Shown here in pieces: positions 1-8,200 of a DNA stretch of 11,177 bases. Origin of the DNA: an uncultured Bacillota bacterium (lineage in GTDB: Bacteria > Bacillota > Clostridia > Oscillospirales > Oscillospiraceae); assembly GCA_947383275.1 (NCBI GenBank), contig CANDCW010000076.1:1-11177 (forward strand), given 5' to 3'. Made by a program: the position numbers and the translations under genes. The stretch's first letter is position 1. The number at the start of each line of letters is the position of its first letter. The notes under the pieces were generated by a model. That model was not told the DNA's origin. It did no database searches and worked only from the letters and a program-made list of their open reading frames with translations.

Positions 1-86
1 AGTACACCCCCAAGAAGGGCTACCGTAAGCGTCAGGGCCACCGTCAGCCCTACACGAAGGTAGAGATCGGTACTATCAAGGCCTGA
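1..86 (+). CDS. rplU: 50S ribosomal protein L21, C-terminal end (partial)
   Basis: The window opens inside a gene whose last 27 complete codons read in the frame starting at base 3 and end in TGA at 84-86. The visible tail contains KKGYRKRQGHRQPYT followed by KVEIGTIKA, which is the characteristic basic C-terminus of bacterial L21, an early-assembling 23S rRNA-binding protein of the large subunit. The identification is also supported by the order L21, Prp, L27, which is conserved across Firmicutes. The stop codon overlaps the start codon of the next gene by one base (TGATG), so the two are expected to be translationally coupled. The L21 start and any autoregulatory leader lie upstream of the window and cannot be judged. 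Confidence 0.95.
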   Translation, partial: YTPKKGYRKRQGHRQPYTKVEIGTIKA

Positions 87-415
87 TGACTACTGTCACC
101 TTTTATTCTGAGGGCAGCCGCCTCACCGGCTTTGAGATGCAGGGACACAGCGGCTACGCCCCCCAGGGAGAGGATATTGTCTGTGCCGCCCTTACCAGCG
201 CCGTCCGCCTGACTGAGTGCGCCGTCAACGACGTACTGGGTTTGGAAGCCTCGGTGAAGGTACGGGAGAGGGATACATCTATTTCCCTGAAGCTCCCCAA
301 CGGACTGGGTGGGATCAATGAAGAGACCTGTCAGACCCTTCTGGCGGCTCTGATGGTCCACTGTGTCCGGCTGGCGGAGGAATATCCTGATCATATTACC
401 GTCTTGGAGGTGTAA
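86..415 (+). CDS. prp: Ribosomal-processing cysteine protease Prp
   Basis: This 109-residue protein matches the Prp (YsxB) family in size, motif and position. The family signature HSGYA...GEDIVCAA is intact: His21 and Cys33 are the expected catalytic pair. Prp removes the N-terminal extension of ribosomal protein L27 in Firmicutes and related phyla that carry the extension; the uncleaved L27 tail would block the peptidyl-transferase region. The substrate is encoded immediately downstream and does carry such an extension, so enzyme and substrate are neighbours in one operon. The ATG overlaps the rplU stop by one base and has no strong ribosome binding site of its own, so translation probably depends on coupling to rplU. 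It is a soluble cytoplasmic protein with no membrane segment. Identification is firm; catalytic activity is inferred from the intact motif. Confidence 0.95.
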   Translation: MTTVTFYSEGSRLTGFEMQGHSGYAPQGEDIVCAALTSAVRLTECAVNDVLGLEASVKVRERDTSISLKLPNGLGGINEETCQTLLAALMVHCVRLAEEYPDHITVLEV

Positions 416-418
416 GAG

Positions 419-709
419 ATGCTGAATATCGGTTTGCAGTTTTTCGCCCATAAAAAGGGCGTGGGCTCCACCCGCAACGGCCGCGATTCCAAGGCCAAGC
501 GCCTGGGCGTGAAGCGGGGTGACGGCCAGTTTGTGCTGGCTGGCAACATTCTGGTCCGTCAGCGGGGTACTCACATTCACCCCGGTGTCAACGTGGGCAA
601 GGGCAGCGACGATACCTTGTTCGCCATGAAAACCGGCCGCGTGAAGTTTGAGCGCCTGGGCAAGGACCGCAAGCAGGTCTCCATTGTAGAAGAGGCCGCC
701 GCGGAGTAA
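419..709 (+). CDS. rpmA: 50S ribosomal protein L27 with cleavable N-terminal extension
   Basis: The 96-residue product is L27, whose N-terminal tail reaches the peptidyl-transferase centre of the large subunit. The core AHKKGVGSTRNGRDS, then the GDGQ and ILVRQRGT segments, are diagnostic. Before the core sits a nine-residue leader, MLNIGLQFF, like the extensions cut by Prp in Firmicutes; by family precedent cleavage falls between Phe9 and Ala10. Mature L27 would then begin AHKKG. A GGAGG site at 406-410 lies inside the last codons of prp, 8 nt from the ATG, and only 3 nt separate the two genes, so both are in one transcript. A strong terminator follows 9 nt after the stop codon. Confidence 0.97.
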   Translation: MLNIGLQFFAHKKGVGSTRNGRDSKAKRLGVKRGDGQFVLAGNILVRQRGTHIHPGVNVGKGSDDTLFAMKTGRVKFERLGKDRKQVSIVEEAAAE

Positions 710-717
710 TCATCCAG

Positions 718-753
718 AAGCCGCAAACGGATTCCGTTTGCGGCTTTTTATTT
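718..753 (+). terminator. Rho-independent terminator after rpmA
   Basis: A 13-bp perfect inverted repeat (718-730 with 734-746, loop ATT) is followed at once by a T-rich run, TTTTTATTT, at 745-753. It ends the rplU-prp-rpmA transcript and separates it from obgE, which begins about 40 nt further on. Confidence 0.9.
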
Positions 754-776
754 AAGAGAAAACAATGTATGGTTAG

Positions 777-783
777 AAGGAGG
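777..783 (+). promoter_or_regulatory. Shine-Dalgarno site that fixes the obgE start
   Basis: AAGGAGG at 777-783 is 8 nt before the GTG at 792. An in-frame GTG at 783 overlaps the site itself, so it cannot be the start served by this site. No convincing promoter is visible between the rpmA terminator and this site; an AACAAT at 761-766 preceded by TTGCGG at 738-743 is a weak candidate only. Confidence 0.8.
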
Positions 784-791
784 TGTCCCAG

Positions 792-2072
792 GTGGCAGCA
801 CCCTTTGTAGACACGGCGAAAATCACCGTCCGCTCGGGAAACGGAGGAAACGGCGTGGTGTCCTTCCACCGTGAGAAGTACGTGGCCAACGGCGGTCCCG
901 ACGGCGGCGACGGCGGACGGGGCGGCGACATTGTGGTGGAGGTCAACGACCATCTGTCCACCCTGATGGACTTCCGCTACAAGCGCAAGTACGTGGCGGG
1001 CAACGGGGCAGATGGCGCAGGCAAGCGGTGTACTGGCAAGGACGGGGAAAATCTGGTCATCCGGGTGCCCCGGGGGACCATCATCCGGGACGCGGAGTCC
1101 GGTGAAATCATCCAGGACATGTCCAAAACGGACTCCTTCGTCTTGTGCCGGGGAGGGCGGGGCGGCTGGGGGAACCAGCACTTCGCCACACCCACCCGCC
1201 AGGTACCGCGGTTTGCCAAGGCCGGCCTGCCCGGGCAGAGCCGGGATATCGTCCTGGAGCTGAAGCTGCTGGCCGACGTGGGGCTTGTGGGTTTCCCCAA
1301 CGTGGGCAAGTCCACCCTGCTCAGCGTGGTCAGCCGGGCCCAGCCCAAAATCGCCAACTATCACTTTACCACCCTTTTCCCCAACCTGGGGGTGGTCTAC
1401 GTGGATGAGGGCGTATCCTTCGTTATGGCGGACATCCCCGGCATCATCGAAGGGGCTGCGGAGGGGGCCGGCCTGGGCCATGACTTCCTGCGCCACATCG
1501 ACCGCTGCCGCCTGCTGATCCATGTGGTGGATGTGTCCGGGTCCGAGGGCCGGGACCCGGTAGCTGATTTTGAGGCCATTAACGAGGAACTGAAGCGATA
1601 CTCCCCTGAGCTGGCCTCCCGGAAGATGATTGTGGCGGCCAACAAGGTGGATATCACGGAAGATACCGGCCTTCTGGACAAGCTGCGGGCCCATGTGGAG
1701 GGCCTGGGGCTGGAAGTGTTTGAGATCTCCGCCGCCGCCCACCAGGGCACCCGGGCGCTGGTGCAGAAAGCGGCGCGGGAGCTTCAGCAGCTGCCTCCGG
1801 TGGCGGTGTACGAGCCCACTTACGTGGAACGGCCCCCCGAGGTGGATACGAGTGAGGAGGTCAGCATCCAGGAGTTCGACGGCACCTGGGTGATTGACGC
1901 CCCCTGGCTTCAGCGGCTGATCGCCAATGTCAACTTTGGGGACTACGAATCCCGGAACTGGTTTGACCAGAAGCTGCGCCAGTCGGGACTGTTTGATAAG
2001 CTGGAGGAGCTGGGGATCAAGGACGGGGATATTGTCTCCTTGTACGATTTGGAGTTTGAATATCAGCGGTAA
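792..2072 (+). CDS. obgE: GTPase ObgE/CgtA, ribosome assembly
   Basis: The 426-residue product is a full-length Obg GTPase, an essential protein that binds the 50S subunit late in assembly and is linked to the stringent response. The glycine-rich Obg fold occupies about residues 1-157 (SGNGGNG, then GGPDGGDGGRGGD). The G domain follows: P-loop GFPNVGKST at 167-175, DIPG at 214-217, NKVD at 284-287 and SAAA at 313-316. Residues from about 340 to the end form the OCT domain (EFDGTWVI...NWFDQKLRQSG...GDIVSLYDLEFEY), typical of Gram-positive Obg. The start is GTG at 792, chosen because AAGGAGG lies 8 nt upstream. Position downstream of rpmA is conserved in Firmicutes; no spo0B is present between them, unlike Bacillus. 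It ends convergently with the MerR-family gene. Confidence 0.96.
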   Translation: MAAPFVDTAKITVRSGNGGNGVVSFHREKYVANGGPDGGDGGRGGDIVVEVNDHLSTLMDFRYKRKYVAGNGADGAGKRCTGKDGENLVIRVPRGTIIRDAESGEIIQDMSKTDSFVLCRGGRGGWGNQHFATPTRQVPRFAKAGLPGQSRDIVLELKLLADVGLVGFPNVGKSTLLSVVSRAQPKIANYHFTTLFPNLGVVYVDEGVSFVMADIPGIIEGAAEGAGLGHDFLRHIDRCRLLIHVVDVSGSEGRDPVADFEAINEELKRYSPELASRKMIVAANKVDITEDTGLLDKLRAHVEGLGLEVFEISAAAHQGTRALVQKAARELQQLPPVAVYEPTYVERPPEVDTSEEVSIQEFDGTWVIDAPWLQRLIANVNFGDYESRNWFDQKLRQSGLFDKLEELGIKDGDIVSLYDLEFEYQR

Positions 2073-2093
2073 AAGAGGTAAATTACCTCTTTT
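2071..2093 (+). terminator. Weak hairpin directly after obgE
   Basis: AAAAGAGGTAA at 2071-2081 and TTACCTCTTTT at 2083-2093 are inverted copies that begin in the obgE stop codon. The stem is AT-rich and the tract after it is short (four Ts within the arm), so termination here would be modest. A second, GC-rich hairpin follows at 2124. Confidence 0.45.
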
Positions 2094-2123
2094 GAGGACT
2101 GCAACGTAGATATTAATAATTTG

Positions 2124-2148
2124 AAGGGACGGCCTTGGGCCGTCCCTT
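2124..2148. terminator. Terminator between convergent obgE and MerR-family gene
   Basis: An 11-bp perfect inverted repeat (AAGGGACGGCC at 2124-2134 with its complement at 2138-2148, loop TTG) lies 3 nt beyond the stop codon of the minus-strand gene. Both flanks are T-rich in their direction of transcription only loosely (TTTGCTT on plus; CAAATTATT on minus), so it probably serves both genes but without a classic T run. Confidence 0.65.
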
Positions 2149-2151
2149 TGC

Positions 2152-2940
2152 TTATACTTTTTCCAGTGGAAACAGCACCCCGGTCTCAAGCTGATCGGGG
2201 GGCGTGTTGTCGGGGTCGCCGAAGTAGCGGTCCATGGCCGGGCCGCACACCCTATACTCAGTGTGTTCCCCCAGCCAGGCGCATAGGGCCTCGTAGGCCA
2301 GGTGCAGATTTTCGTAGGCCCCCTTATGCTGTACCGCTGCGCAGGTACAAGCGGGCTTAATCTTGACACCGGGGCCGTCCCGAGCCACCACCATCTGGGC
2401 CTCCACATCGGAGTGCTCGTGGTTGAAGTCCTTGTCGTGGTAGAGCATCTGGATAGGCCCCGCCTGGGTCAGCCCCCGTGCGTCCGCCTCCCGGAACAGC
2501 CGCTCAAAAAAGTCGTGGTACTGGTCCACGCCGATGGTCTCCCGGATAGAAAAGACCTTCTGTTCGGGGTCCTCGATCAGGATGACATGATAAGGTGTTT
2601 CAATCATTTTGATTCCCTCCATGCGGAGGATGTCCGCTTCGATCTGGTGGATCAGCGTCTGCTGCCGGCTCAGCTCCTGATAGAGCGCCAACCGCCGCTG
2701 CCGCAGATGGGGGAGCAGCTGGACCCCGTCCAGGGCCAACAGGGGGCCGATTTCCCCCAGGGAAAAGCCATAACCCTGGAGCCACTGGATGCGCGCCAGG
2801 CCGGAAAGCTGTTCCTGCCGGTAGTAGCGGTAGCCGTTTTCCCCCACCATTTCCGGGCGGAGCAGTCCGAGGGCGTCGTAATGGCGCAGCATCCGGGGCG
2901 TGACGCGGCTCAAACGGGAAAAATCACCGATGGTAAGCAT
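2152..2940 (-). CDS. MerR-family transcriptional regulator with GyrI-like ligand domain
   Basis: The 262-residue product starts with a MerR winged helix-turn-helix (residues 1-70: LTIGDFSRLSRVTPRMLRHY, then GLLRP and GYRYY). A helical dimerisation segment covers about 75-112, and residues about 115-262 form a GyrI-like/AraC effector-binding domain (LIEDPEQKVFSIRE, then DVEAQMVV, AVQHKGAYENL, and the ending TGVLFPLEK). This matches BmrR/TipA-type regulators, which bind small, often cationic or drug-like molecules and activate promoters with overlong spacers. The acidic residue in DVEAQ is at the place where ligand-contacting Glu occurs in the family. The ATG at 2940 is preceded by AGGAGG at a good distance; the frame stays open much further upstream but without support. 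It is divergent from glgX, and no efflux pump is seen nearby, so its target and ligand are unknown. Confidence 0.9.
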   Translation of the reverse strand: MLTIGDFSRLSRVTPRMLRHYDALGLLRPEMVGENGYRYYRQEQLSGLARIQWLQGYGFSLGEIGPLLALDGVQLLPHLRQRRLALYQELSRQQTLIHQIEADILRMEGIKMIETPYHVILIEDPEQKVFSIRETIGVDQYHDFFERLFREADARGLTQAGPIQMLYHDKDFNHEHSDVEAQMVVARDGPGVKIKPACTCAAVQHKGAYENLHLAYEALCAWLGEHTEYRVCGPAMDRYFGDPDNTPPDQLETGVLFPLEKV

Positions 2941-2956
2941 GACATTCCTCCTGAAA

Positions 2957-2985
2957 ATTATAATGGGAACCGGTTCCGAACTTAA
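2957..2985 (-). promoter_or_regulatory. Probable promoter of the MerR-family gene with operator-like palindrome
   Basis: Read on the minus strand, a TATAAT box (2957-2962) lies 17 bp from a poor -35 candidate TTAAGT (2980-2985). The perfect palindrome GGAACCGGTTCC (2966-2977) fills the spacer, which is where MerR proteins bind. A consensus TTGACA also occurs on this strand at 3010-3015, but only poor -10 matches lie 17-18 bp away. Autoregulation is inferred from position. Confidence 0.4.
2966..2977. promoter_or_regulatory. Perfect 12-bp palindrome, candidate operator
   Basis: GGAACCGGTTCC is fully self-complementary, with TTA/TAA extensions at 2958-2960 and 2983-2985 symmetric about the same centre. 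It may be the site of the adjacent MerR-family regulator. Its AACCGGTT core also resembles operators of LacI-family sugar regulators, which would suit glgX, although the distance to the glgX promoter (about 90 bp) is long for repression. Confidence 0.45.
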
Positions 2986-3066
2986 GGATAAACCCTCACA
3001 CAGTGGAAATGTCAAGTGTTTTTTTGGAACTCTTCCACAGAAAAAAAGCGAATGAAATAAAAAGAA

Positions 3067-3094
3067 ATGACAAATCGAAAAAAAAGCGTATAAT
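3067..3094 (+). promoter_or_regulatory. Sigma-A type promoter of glgX
   Basis: ATGACA (3067-3072, five of six matches to the -35 consensus) and a perfect TATAAT (3089-3094) are 16 bp apart in an A-rich stretch. The glgX ribosome binding site AAGGAGG follows at 3115-3121, 8 nt before the ATG, giving a short leader of about 30 nt. Confidence 0.75.
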
Positions 3095-3129
3095 GAAAGC
3101 AGCACTATTTTTATAAGGAGGATCGATCC

Positions 3130-5238
3130 ATGTCGAACACCACCCCAACCCCGGCAGGCGGCGGGACTCCGGCCGCCCTCCCCCGCGCCTTCCATCTGGT
3201 CCCCCTGGACCGCATTGCCGGCTTTGATGTCCGGCCCGGCTTCTACGACAGCAACGGCGCTACCGCTATCCCCGGCGGCGTCAACTTTACCGTCCATTCC
3301 CACGGAGCCACCTCGGTGGAGCTTCTCCTGTTTCACCGGGAGCAGAACGAACCCTTTGCCGTGCTCCCGTTCCCGGAGCATTACCGCATTGGAAACGTGT
3401 ACTCTATGATTGTGTTCAAGCTGAATATCGAGGAGTTTGAGTATGCCTACCGTGTGGACGGCCCCTACGACCCCAAAAAGGGGCTGATCTTTGACAAAAA
3501 CAAGTATCTCCTGGACCCCTACGCCAAGGCGGTCACCGGGCAGAGCCAGTGGGGGGCCAAGGCGCCCTTTGGCCAGCACTACAAGGCCAGGGTAGTGAAG
3601 GACGACTTCGACTGGGCCGACATGCCCCAGCCCCTCATCCCCATGGAGGATTTGATTATCTATGAGCTGCACGTCCGGGGGTTTACCAAGGACCCCTCGT
3701 CCGGGGTGGCCAATCCTGGTACCTTCGCCGGCATTATGGAGAAGCTGGATTACCTGGAAGATCTGGGGGTCAACGCCATTGAGCTGATGCCCATCTTTGA
3801 GTTTGACGAGATGCAGGATTACCGAGAGGTGGACGGAAACGTCCTTTACAACTACTGGGGCTACAGCACGGTCAGCTTTTTCGCCCCTAACACCAGCTAC
3901 ACCGCCTCTACCGAGTATAACCGGGAGGGCAATGAGCTCAAACAGCTCATACAAGCCTGCAACCAGCGGGGGATAGAGGTCTATCTGGACGTGGTATTCA
4001 ACCATACCGCCGAGGGAAACGAGCAAGGCCCCTTTTTCTCATTTAAGGGCTTTGACAATAATATCTATTACCTCCTCACCCCTGACGGGCACTACTACAA
4101 CTTCTCCGGCTGCGGCAACACCATGAACTGCAACCACCCCATTGTCCGGCAGATGATTCTGGACTGCCTGCGCTACTGGGTCACCACCTACCGGGTGGAC
4201 GGCTTCCGGTTTGACCTGGCCTCCATCCTGGGCCGCAGCGAGGACGGCTCCCCCATGGGGGCCCCGCCCCTGCTCCAGTCCCTGGCCTTCGACCCCATTT
4301 TGGGGGATGTGAAGCTCATCGCCGAAGCATGGGATGCCGGCGGGCTGTACCAGGTGGGCACCTTCCCCTCCTGGAACCGATGGGCGGAGTGGAACGGCCG
4401 CTACCGGGACGATGTGCGGCGTTACTTGAAAGGTGACGAGGGCTATGCCCAATGGGCGGCCCATCGCATCGCGGGCTCGCCGGATATGTACGCCAGCCAG
4501 GGGCGGACCAACGCCTCGGTGAACTTCCTCACCTGCCACGACGGCTTTACCCTGTGGGATTTGTACACCTACAACGACAAGCACAATCTGGCCAACGGCT
4601 GGAACAACACCGATGGCGCCAACGACAATAACAGCTGGAACTGCGGTGTGGAGGGGGAAACGGGCTCCTCTGAAATCAACGCCCTGCGCCGGCGGATGTG
4701 CCGCAACGCCTTTGCCCTGCTCATGTGCTCCCGGGGCACTCCCATGTTCCTGGCAGGCGACGAGTTTGGCAATACCCAGTTCGGCAACAACAACGCTTAC
4801 TGCCAGGACAACATCATCTCCTGGCTGGACTGGCGGCGGCTGGAGGAAAACCAGGATCTGTTCTCCTTCTTCCAGTACATGATCCGGTTCCGCAAGGCAT
4901 ACCGGGTGGTGCGGGCCAAGTGTGGAGACGGCGCCTGCGGATTCCCCGACGTCAGCTTCCATGGCGTCACGCCTTGGCGGGACAGGCCCTTCGACGGTCA
5001 TGACCGGTATATTGGCGTGATGTTCAGCGGCTGGAATCGGGATACGGGCCCGCAGGTGGTCTACGTAGCCTCCAACGCATGGTGGGAGGATCTGGCGGTC
5101 ACCCTGCCCCAGCTTCCCGCCTCCATGAACTGGTTCAGGGCCGTGGATACCTGGGAGGCAGAGCAGTCCGAAGTCCCTGTCAATGGCGTACAAACCCTTG
5201 TCAGGGGCCGGAGCGTAGCGGTATTTGTGGCAAGATAG
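3130..5238 (+). CDS. glgX: Glycogen debranching enzyme, GlgX/isoamylase type (GH13)
   Basis: The 702-residue protein is an alpha-amylase-superfamily enzyme that hydrolyses alpha-1,6 branches of glycogen or limit dextrins. After a Pro/Thr/Gly-rich lead of about 28 residues comes a CBM48-like beta domain (about 45-150), then the GH13 barrel. Conserved regions are intact: DVVFNH at 287-292, GFRFDLAS with nucleophile Asp362, AEAWDAGG with acid/base Glu399, and LTCHDGFTL with His470-Asp471. The HDGFTL block and YNYWGYS segment favour the isoamylase/GlgX branch over pullulanase. No signal peptide is visible, so it acts in the cytoplasm. It is a single-gene unit with its own promoter and terminator, divergent from the MerR-family gene. 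No glycogen synthesis genes lie in the window; exact chain-length preference cannot be read from sequence. Confidence 0.92.
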   Translation: MSNTTPTPAGGGTPAALPRAFHLVPLDRIAGFDVRPGFYDSNGATAIPGGVNFTVHSHGATSVELLLFHREQNEPFAVLPFPEHYRIGNVYSMIVFKLNIEEFEYAYRVDGPYDPKKGLIFDKNKYLLDPYAKAVTGQSQWGAKAPFGQHYKARVVKDDFDWADMPQPLIPMEDLIIYELHVRGFTKDPSSGVANPGTFAGIMEKLDYLEDLGVNAIELMPIFEFDEMQDYREVDGNVLYNYWGYSTVSFFAPNTSYTASTEYNREGNELKQLIQACNQRGIEVYLDVVFNHTAEGNEQGPFFSFKGFDNNIYYLLTPDGHYYNFSGCGNTMNCNHPIVRQMILDCLRYWVTTYRVDGFRFDLASILGRSEDGSPMGAPPLLQSLAFDPILGDVKLIAEAWDAGGLYQVGTFPSWNRWAEWNGRYRDDVRRYLKGDEGYAQWAAHRIAGSPDMYASQGRTNASVNFLTCHDGFTLWDLYTYNDKHNLANGWNNTDGANDNNSWNCGVEGETGSSEINALRRRMCRNAFALLMCSRGTPMFLAGDEFGNTQFGNNNAYCQDNIISWLDWRRLEENQDLFSFFQYMIRFRKAYRVVRAKCGDGACGFPDVSFHGVTPWRDRPFDGHDRYIGVMFSGWNRDTGPQVVYVASNAWWEDLAVTLPQLPASMNWFRAVDTWEAEQSEVPVNGVQTLVRGRSVAVFVAR

Positions 5239-5254
5239 CGCTTTTTGACAAGCA

Positions 5255-5284
5255 GAAAGCCCCCGGCTTGTGCCGGGGGCTTTC
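5255..5284. terminator. Terminator between convergent glgX and hybrid kinase gene
   Basis: A 13-bp perfect GC-rich stem (5255-5267 with 5272-5284, loop TTGT) ends in AAAG/CTTT arms, giving a T run in either direction. It lies between stop codons of two convergent genes and likely serves both. Confidence 0.8.
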
Positions 5285-5292
5285 ACGCAGAT

Positions 5293-8200
5293 TCAGCTCA
5301 GCATGGCGTTTAGTGTTTCCAACAGCTTTCCAATGTTGATGGGTTTGGCAATATGCCCGTTCATTCCGGAGCGCAGAGCCTCCTGTTTATCCTCCTCAAA
5401 GGCATTAGCAGTCATGGCCAGGATGGGAATATTGGCCAGGCGCTGATCCTCCAGCCGACGGATGCGCCTTGTGGCCTCGTAACCGTTCATAACCGGCATC
5501 TGTACATCCATCAGCACCATCTGGTACCAGCCCGGCTGGGACTGCTCCACCTTCTCTACGGCCTGCCGGCCGTTTTCCACCGTCTCCACCTGGAAGCCCG
5601 CCTCCTCCAGAATGGCGGTGGCAATCTCCTGGTTCAGCTCATTGTCTTCCACCAAAAGGATGCGTCCGGTGGCGGTCACTTCCGCGGGCCCGCTGTCTTT
5701 CTCCGGCCCGGTATCAGCGCCTACCACGGAGATCAGGCAGCTGCGCAGTTCAGACAGGAACAGCGGTTTGGAGCAGAACGCATGAATCCCCGCCTCCCGG
5801 GCCTCGTCTTCAATGTCTGACCAGTCATAGGCGGTAAGGACAATGATGGGCACATCGTCGCCGGTCTCCTTGCGGATACGCCGGGCCACTTCAATTCCGT
5901 TCATATCGGGCAGCAGCCAGTCAATGATGTATACACTGTACAAGTCGCTGCGCATTACGGCCTGGCGGGTGCGCAGCACCGCCTCCTTGCCGGACAAGGT
6001 CCACTCCGCCCGCAGCCCAATCTGCTGGAGCATGCAGGACACGCTGTCGCAGGTATTGAAATCGTCATCTACCACCAGCGCCCGGCAATTTTTCAGCTCC
6101 GGGATGGTCTGGGGCTCCTTCTCCTCCGTGCACAGGCGGAAGGTAATATTGACTGTAAACTCCGTACCTACCCCCTGTTTGCTCCATACGGAGATGGACC
6201 CGTTCATCATGTCCACGATATTCTTGGTGATAGCCATTCCCAGGCCGGTCCCCTGGATTCCGCTTGTGGTGGAGTTGCGTTCCCGCTCAAAGGGCTCGAA
6301 AATGCGGGCCACAAACTCCTCGCTCATACCGATACCGGTATCTTTGATGCAGAACTCATAGGCGGCGTGGCCCGCCGGAGCGCCGGGCTTTTCCGTTACC
6401 CGGACGCTCACCACGCCTCCCGCCGGGGTATATTTCACGCAGTTGCTCAGCAGGTTCAGCAGCACCTGATTCAGGCGCAGGCGGTCACAGTAGATCTCCT
6501 CGTTGACCACGTCCACCGCGTCCATGTACAGCTCCAGCTGCTTGGCGTGGACGTCCGCCTGGACAATGCTGCGCAGTCCATGGAGAATGTCGGGCATGGA
6601 ACAGGGCTTTTCCTCCAAAGACATCTTACCGCTCTCGATCCGGCTCATGTCCAGCACGTCGTTAATGAGGCTGAGCAGATGGTTGCCCGAGGTCATGATT
6701 TTTTTCAGGTAGCCCTCTACCTGGTCCCGCTGGTCGATGTGGGTGGAGGCCAGGGCGGTAAACCCGATAATGGCGTTCATAGGGGTGCGGATGTCATGGG
6801 ACATATTGGACAGGAAAATACTCTTGGCTTTGCTGGCGCGGTTGGCCTGGTCCAGGGCATCCTTGAGCAGATCCATCCGTTCCATCTCCTGCCGGGTCTC
6901 CTCGTCTACGCTGCGGAAGCCCAGCACCACGGCCCGGCTGTTTTCCCAGTCCCCTGTACGTACCGCCTTCATTTGGAAATATCGCAGCTCTTCGCCGCAT
7001 AGGGTGCGGTAGTTGGCATAAAACTGGCTTTTGGCCTCCAACTCAGCCCGCAGACGGTCCAGAGTACAGATCTGCCGCAGCATATCCCGGTCCTCCGCAT
7101 GGACGCACTGCCCTATGTACCGCTCCAGGCATTTTTCCAGCACCAGTTCGCCGGAGAAAATGGTATCCAACACCCCCATCCTGCACTCATGGGTCCGCAG
7201 GGCGCGGCCCACGCCGCTGTCCAGGTCGAAGACGCACACCAGGTTGTAGTCCACTGTCAGTGCCTGAACCAGCTCCATCTGGCGGCGCTGTTCCTTGGTG
7301 CGCCGTTCCTCCTCCCGCAGCTTTTGGGAGGTGCAGTCCAGCAGAAAGCGCTGATAAAACAGCTCTCCATTCTCCTCCATAAGCTTGACGTTTCCCATCA
7401 CATGGAGAATGTCTCCGTTGGTGTGGCGGACCCGGTACTCAATGTTCACGTTGTCCCCTACCTTGGTCAGGGTGTGGATGCAGTCCCGCAGCCGGGCCTG
7501 GTCCTCCGCCACCACAGAGGAGGCCACCATGTCAAAGCCGTTGGCAACCAGCTCCTCCCTGGACTGATACCCCAAAATCTGGAGGGCCGCCCGGTTGATG
7601 CTGAGGATGCGGGAACCGTCTAGGGTGTGGCACATCACACCGCAGTCCATAGTAGTGAACAGGTTCTCCAGCTCCCGGTTCTTGTCCATGATCTTCTGTT
7701 CATAGGCCCGCTCCTGGGTCACGTCGATGGCAACCCCTACCGTACCCATTACGCTGCCGTCGCAGTCGTATAGAGGGGACTTGTAGGTAGTCAGCTGACG
7801 CTCTCCGCCGCCGGTCCGGATCACCTCCTCAGAGACATGGGTCTGCTCTGTCTCCATGACGACGCGCTCCGACTCGATACAAGCGGGATCGTCTTGCTCC
7901 ACATCCCAGATGTAGGCATGGCCCCGGCCCTGCACCTGCTCCATGGTCTTGTTCACGGTGGCGCAAAAGCTGTTGTTCACTTTTTCATGAATACCGTTTT
8001 TATCCTTGAACCAGACCATGCTGGGCGTGCTATTGATAACGGCCTCCAGATACTGGCTGGTCTGCCACAGGTCCCAGCTCTGCTTCTGCTTCTCCTGCCA
8101 GCGCTTGAAGCGGAAGGTCAGCTCCGTCTGAGACATGGGCAGCGGCCACAGCTCATCGGAGAGGGCCAGACTGTCCTCCAAGCGGCCGGTCAACTCCTGG

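Noticed and set aside
783..791. An earlier in-frame GTG start for obgE at 783.
   Set aside because: That codon overlaps the Shine-Dalgarno sequence itself. The GTG at 792 gives a spacing of 8 nt and the usual Obg N-terminus.
588..2408. A 606-residue minus-strand open frame across obgE.
   Set aside because: It is antisense to the well-identified ObgE and MerR-family genes, with no domain or ribosome site; it arises from high GC content.
3003..3038. An inverted repeat, GTGGAA with TTCCAC, 24 nt apart in the divergent promoter region.
   Set aside because: The arms are only 6 bp and the spacing is long, so it is likely chance in AT-rich DNA.
2941..4026. A long upstream extension of the MerR-family frame (624 residues in total), antisense to glgX.
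   Set aside because: The MerR domain starts exactly at the ATG at 2940, which has an AGGAGG site. The extension runs through the promoter region and across the GH13 coding strand with no recognisable domain.
4039..5286. A 415-residue minus-strand open frame across glgX.
   Set aside because: It is a shadow of the glgX coding strand, low in complexity and without any family motif.
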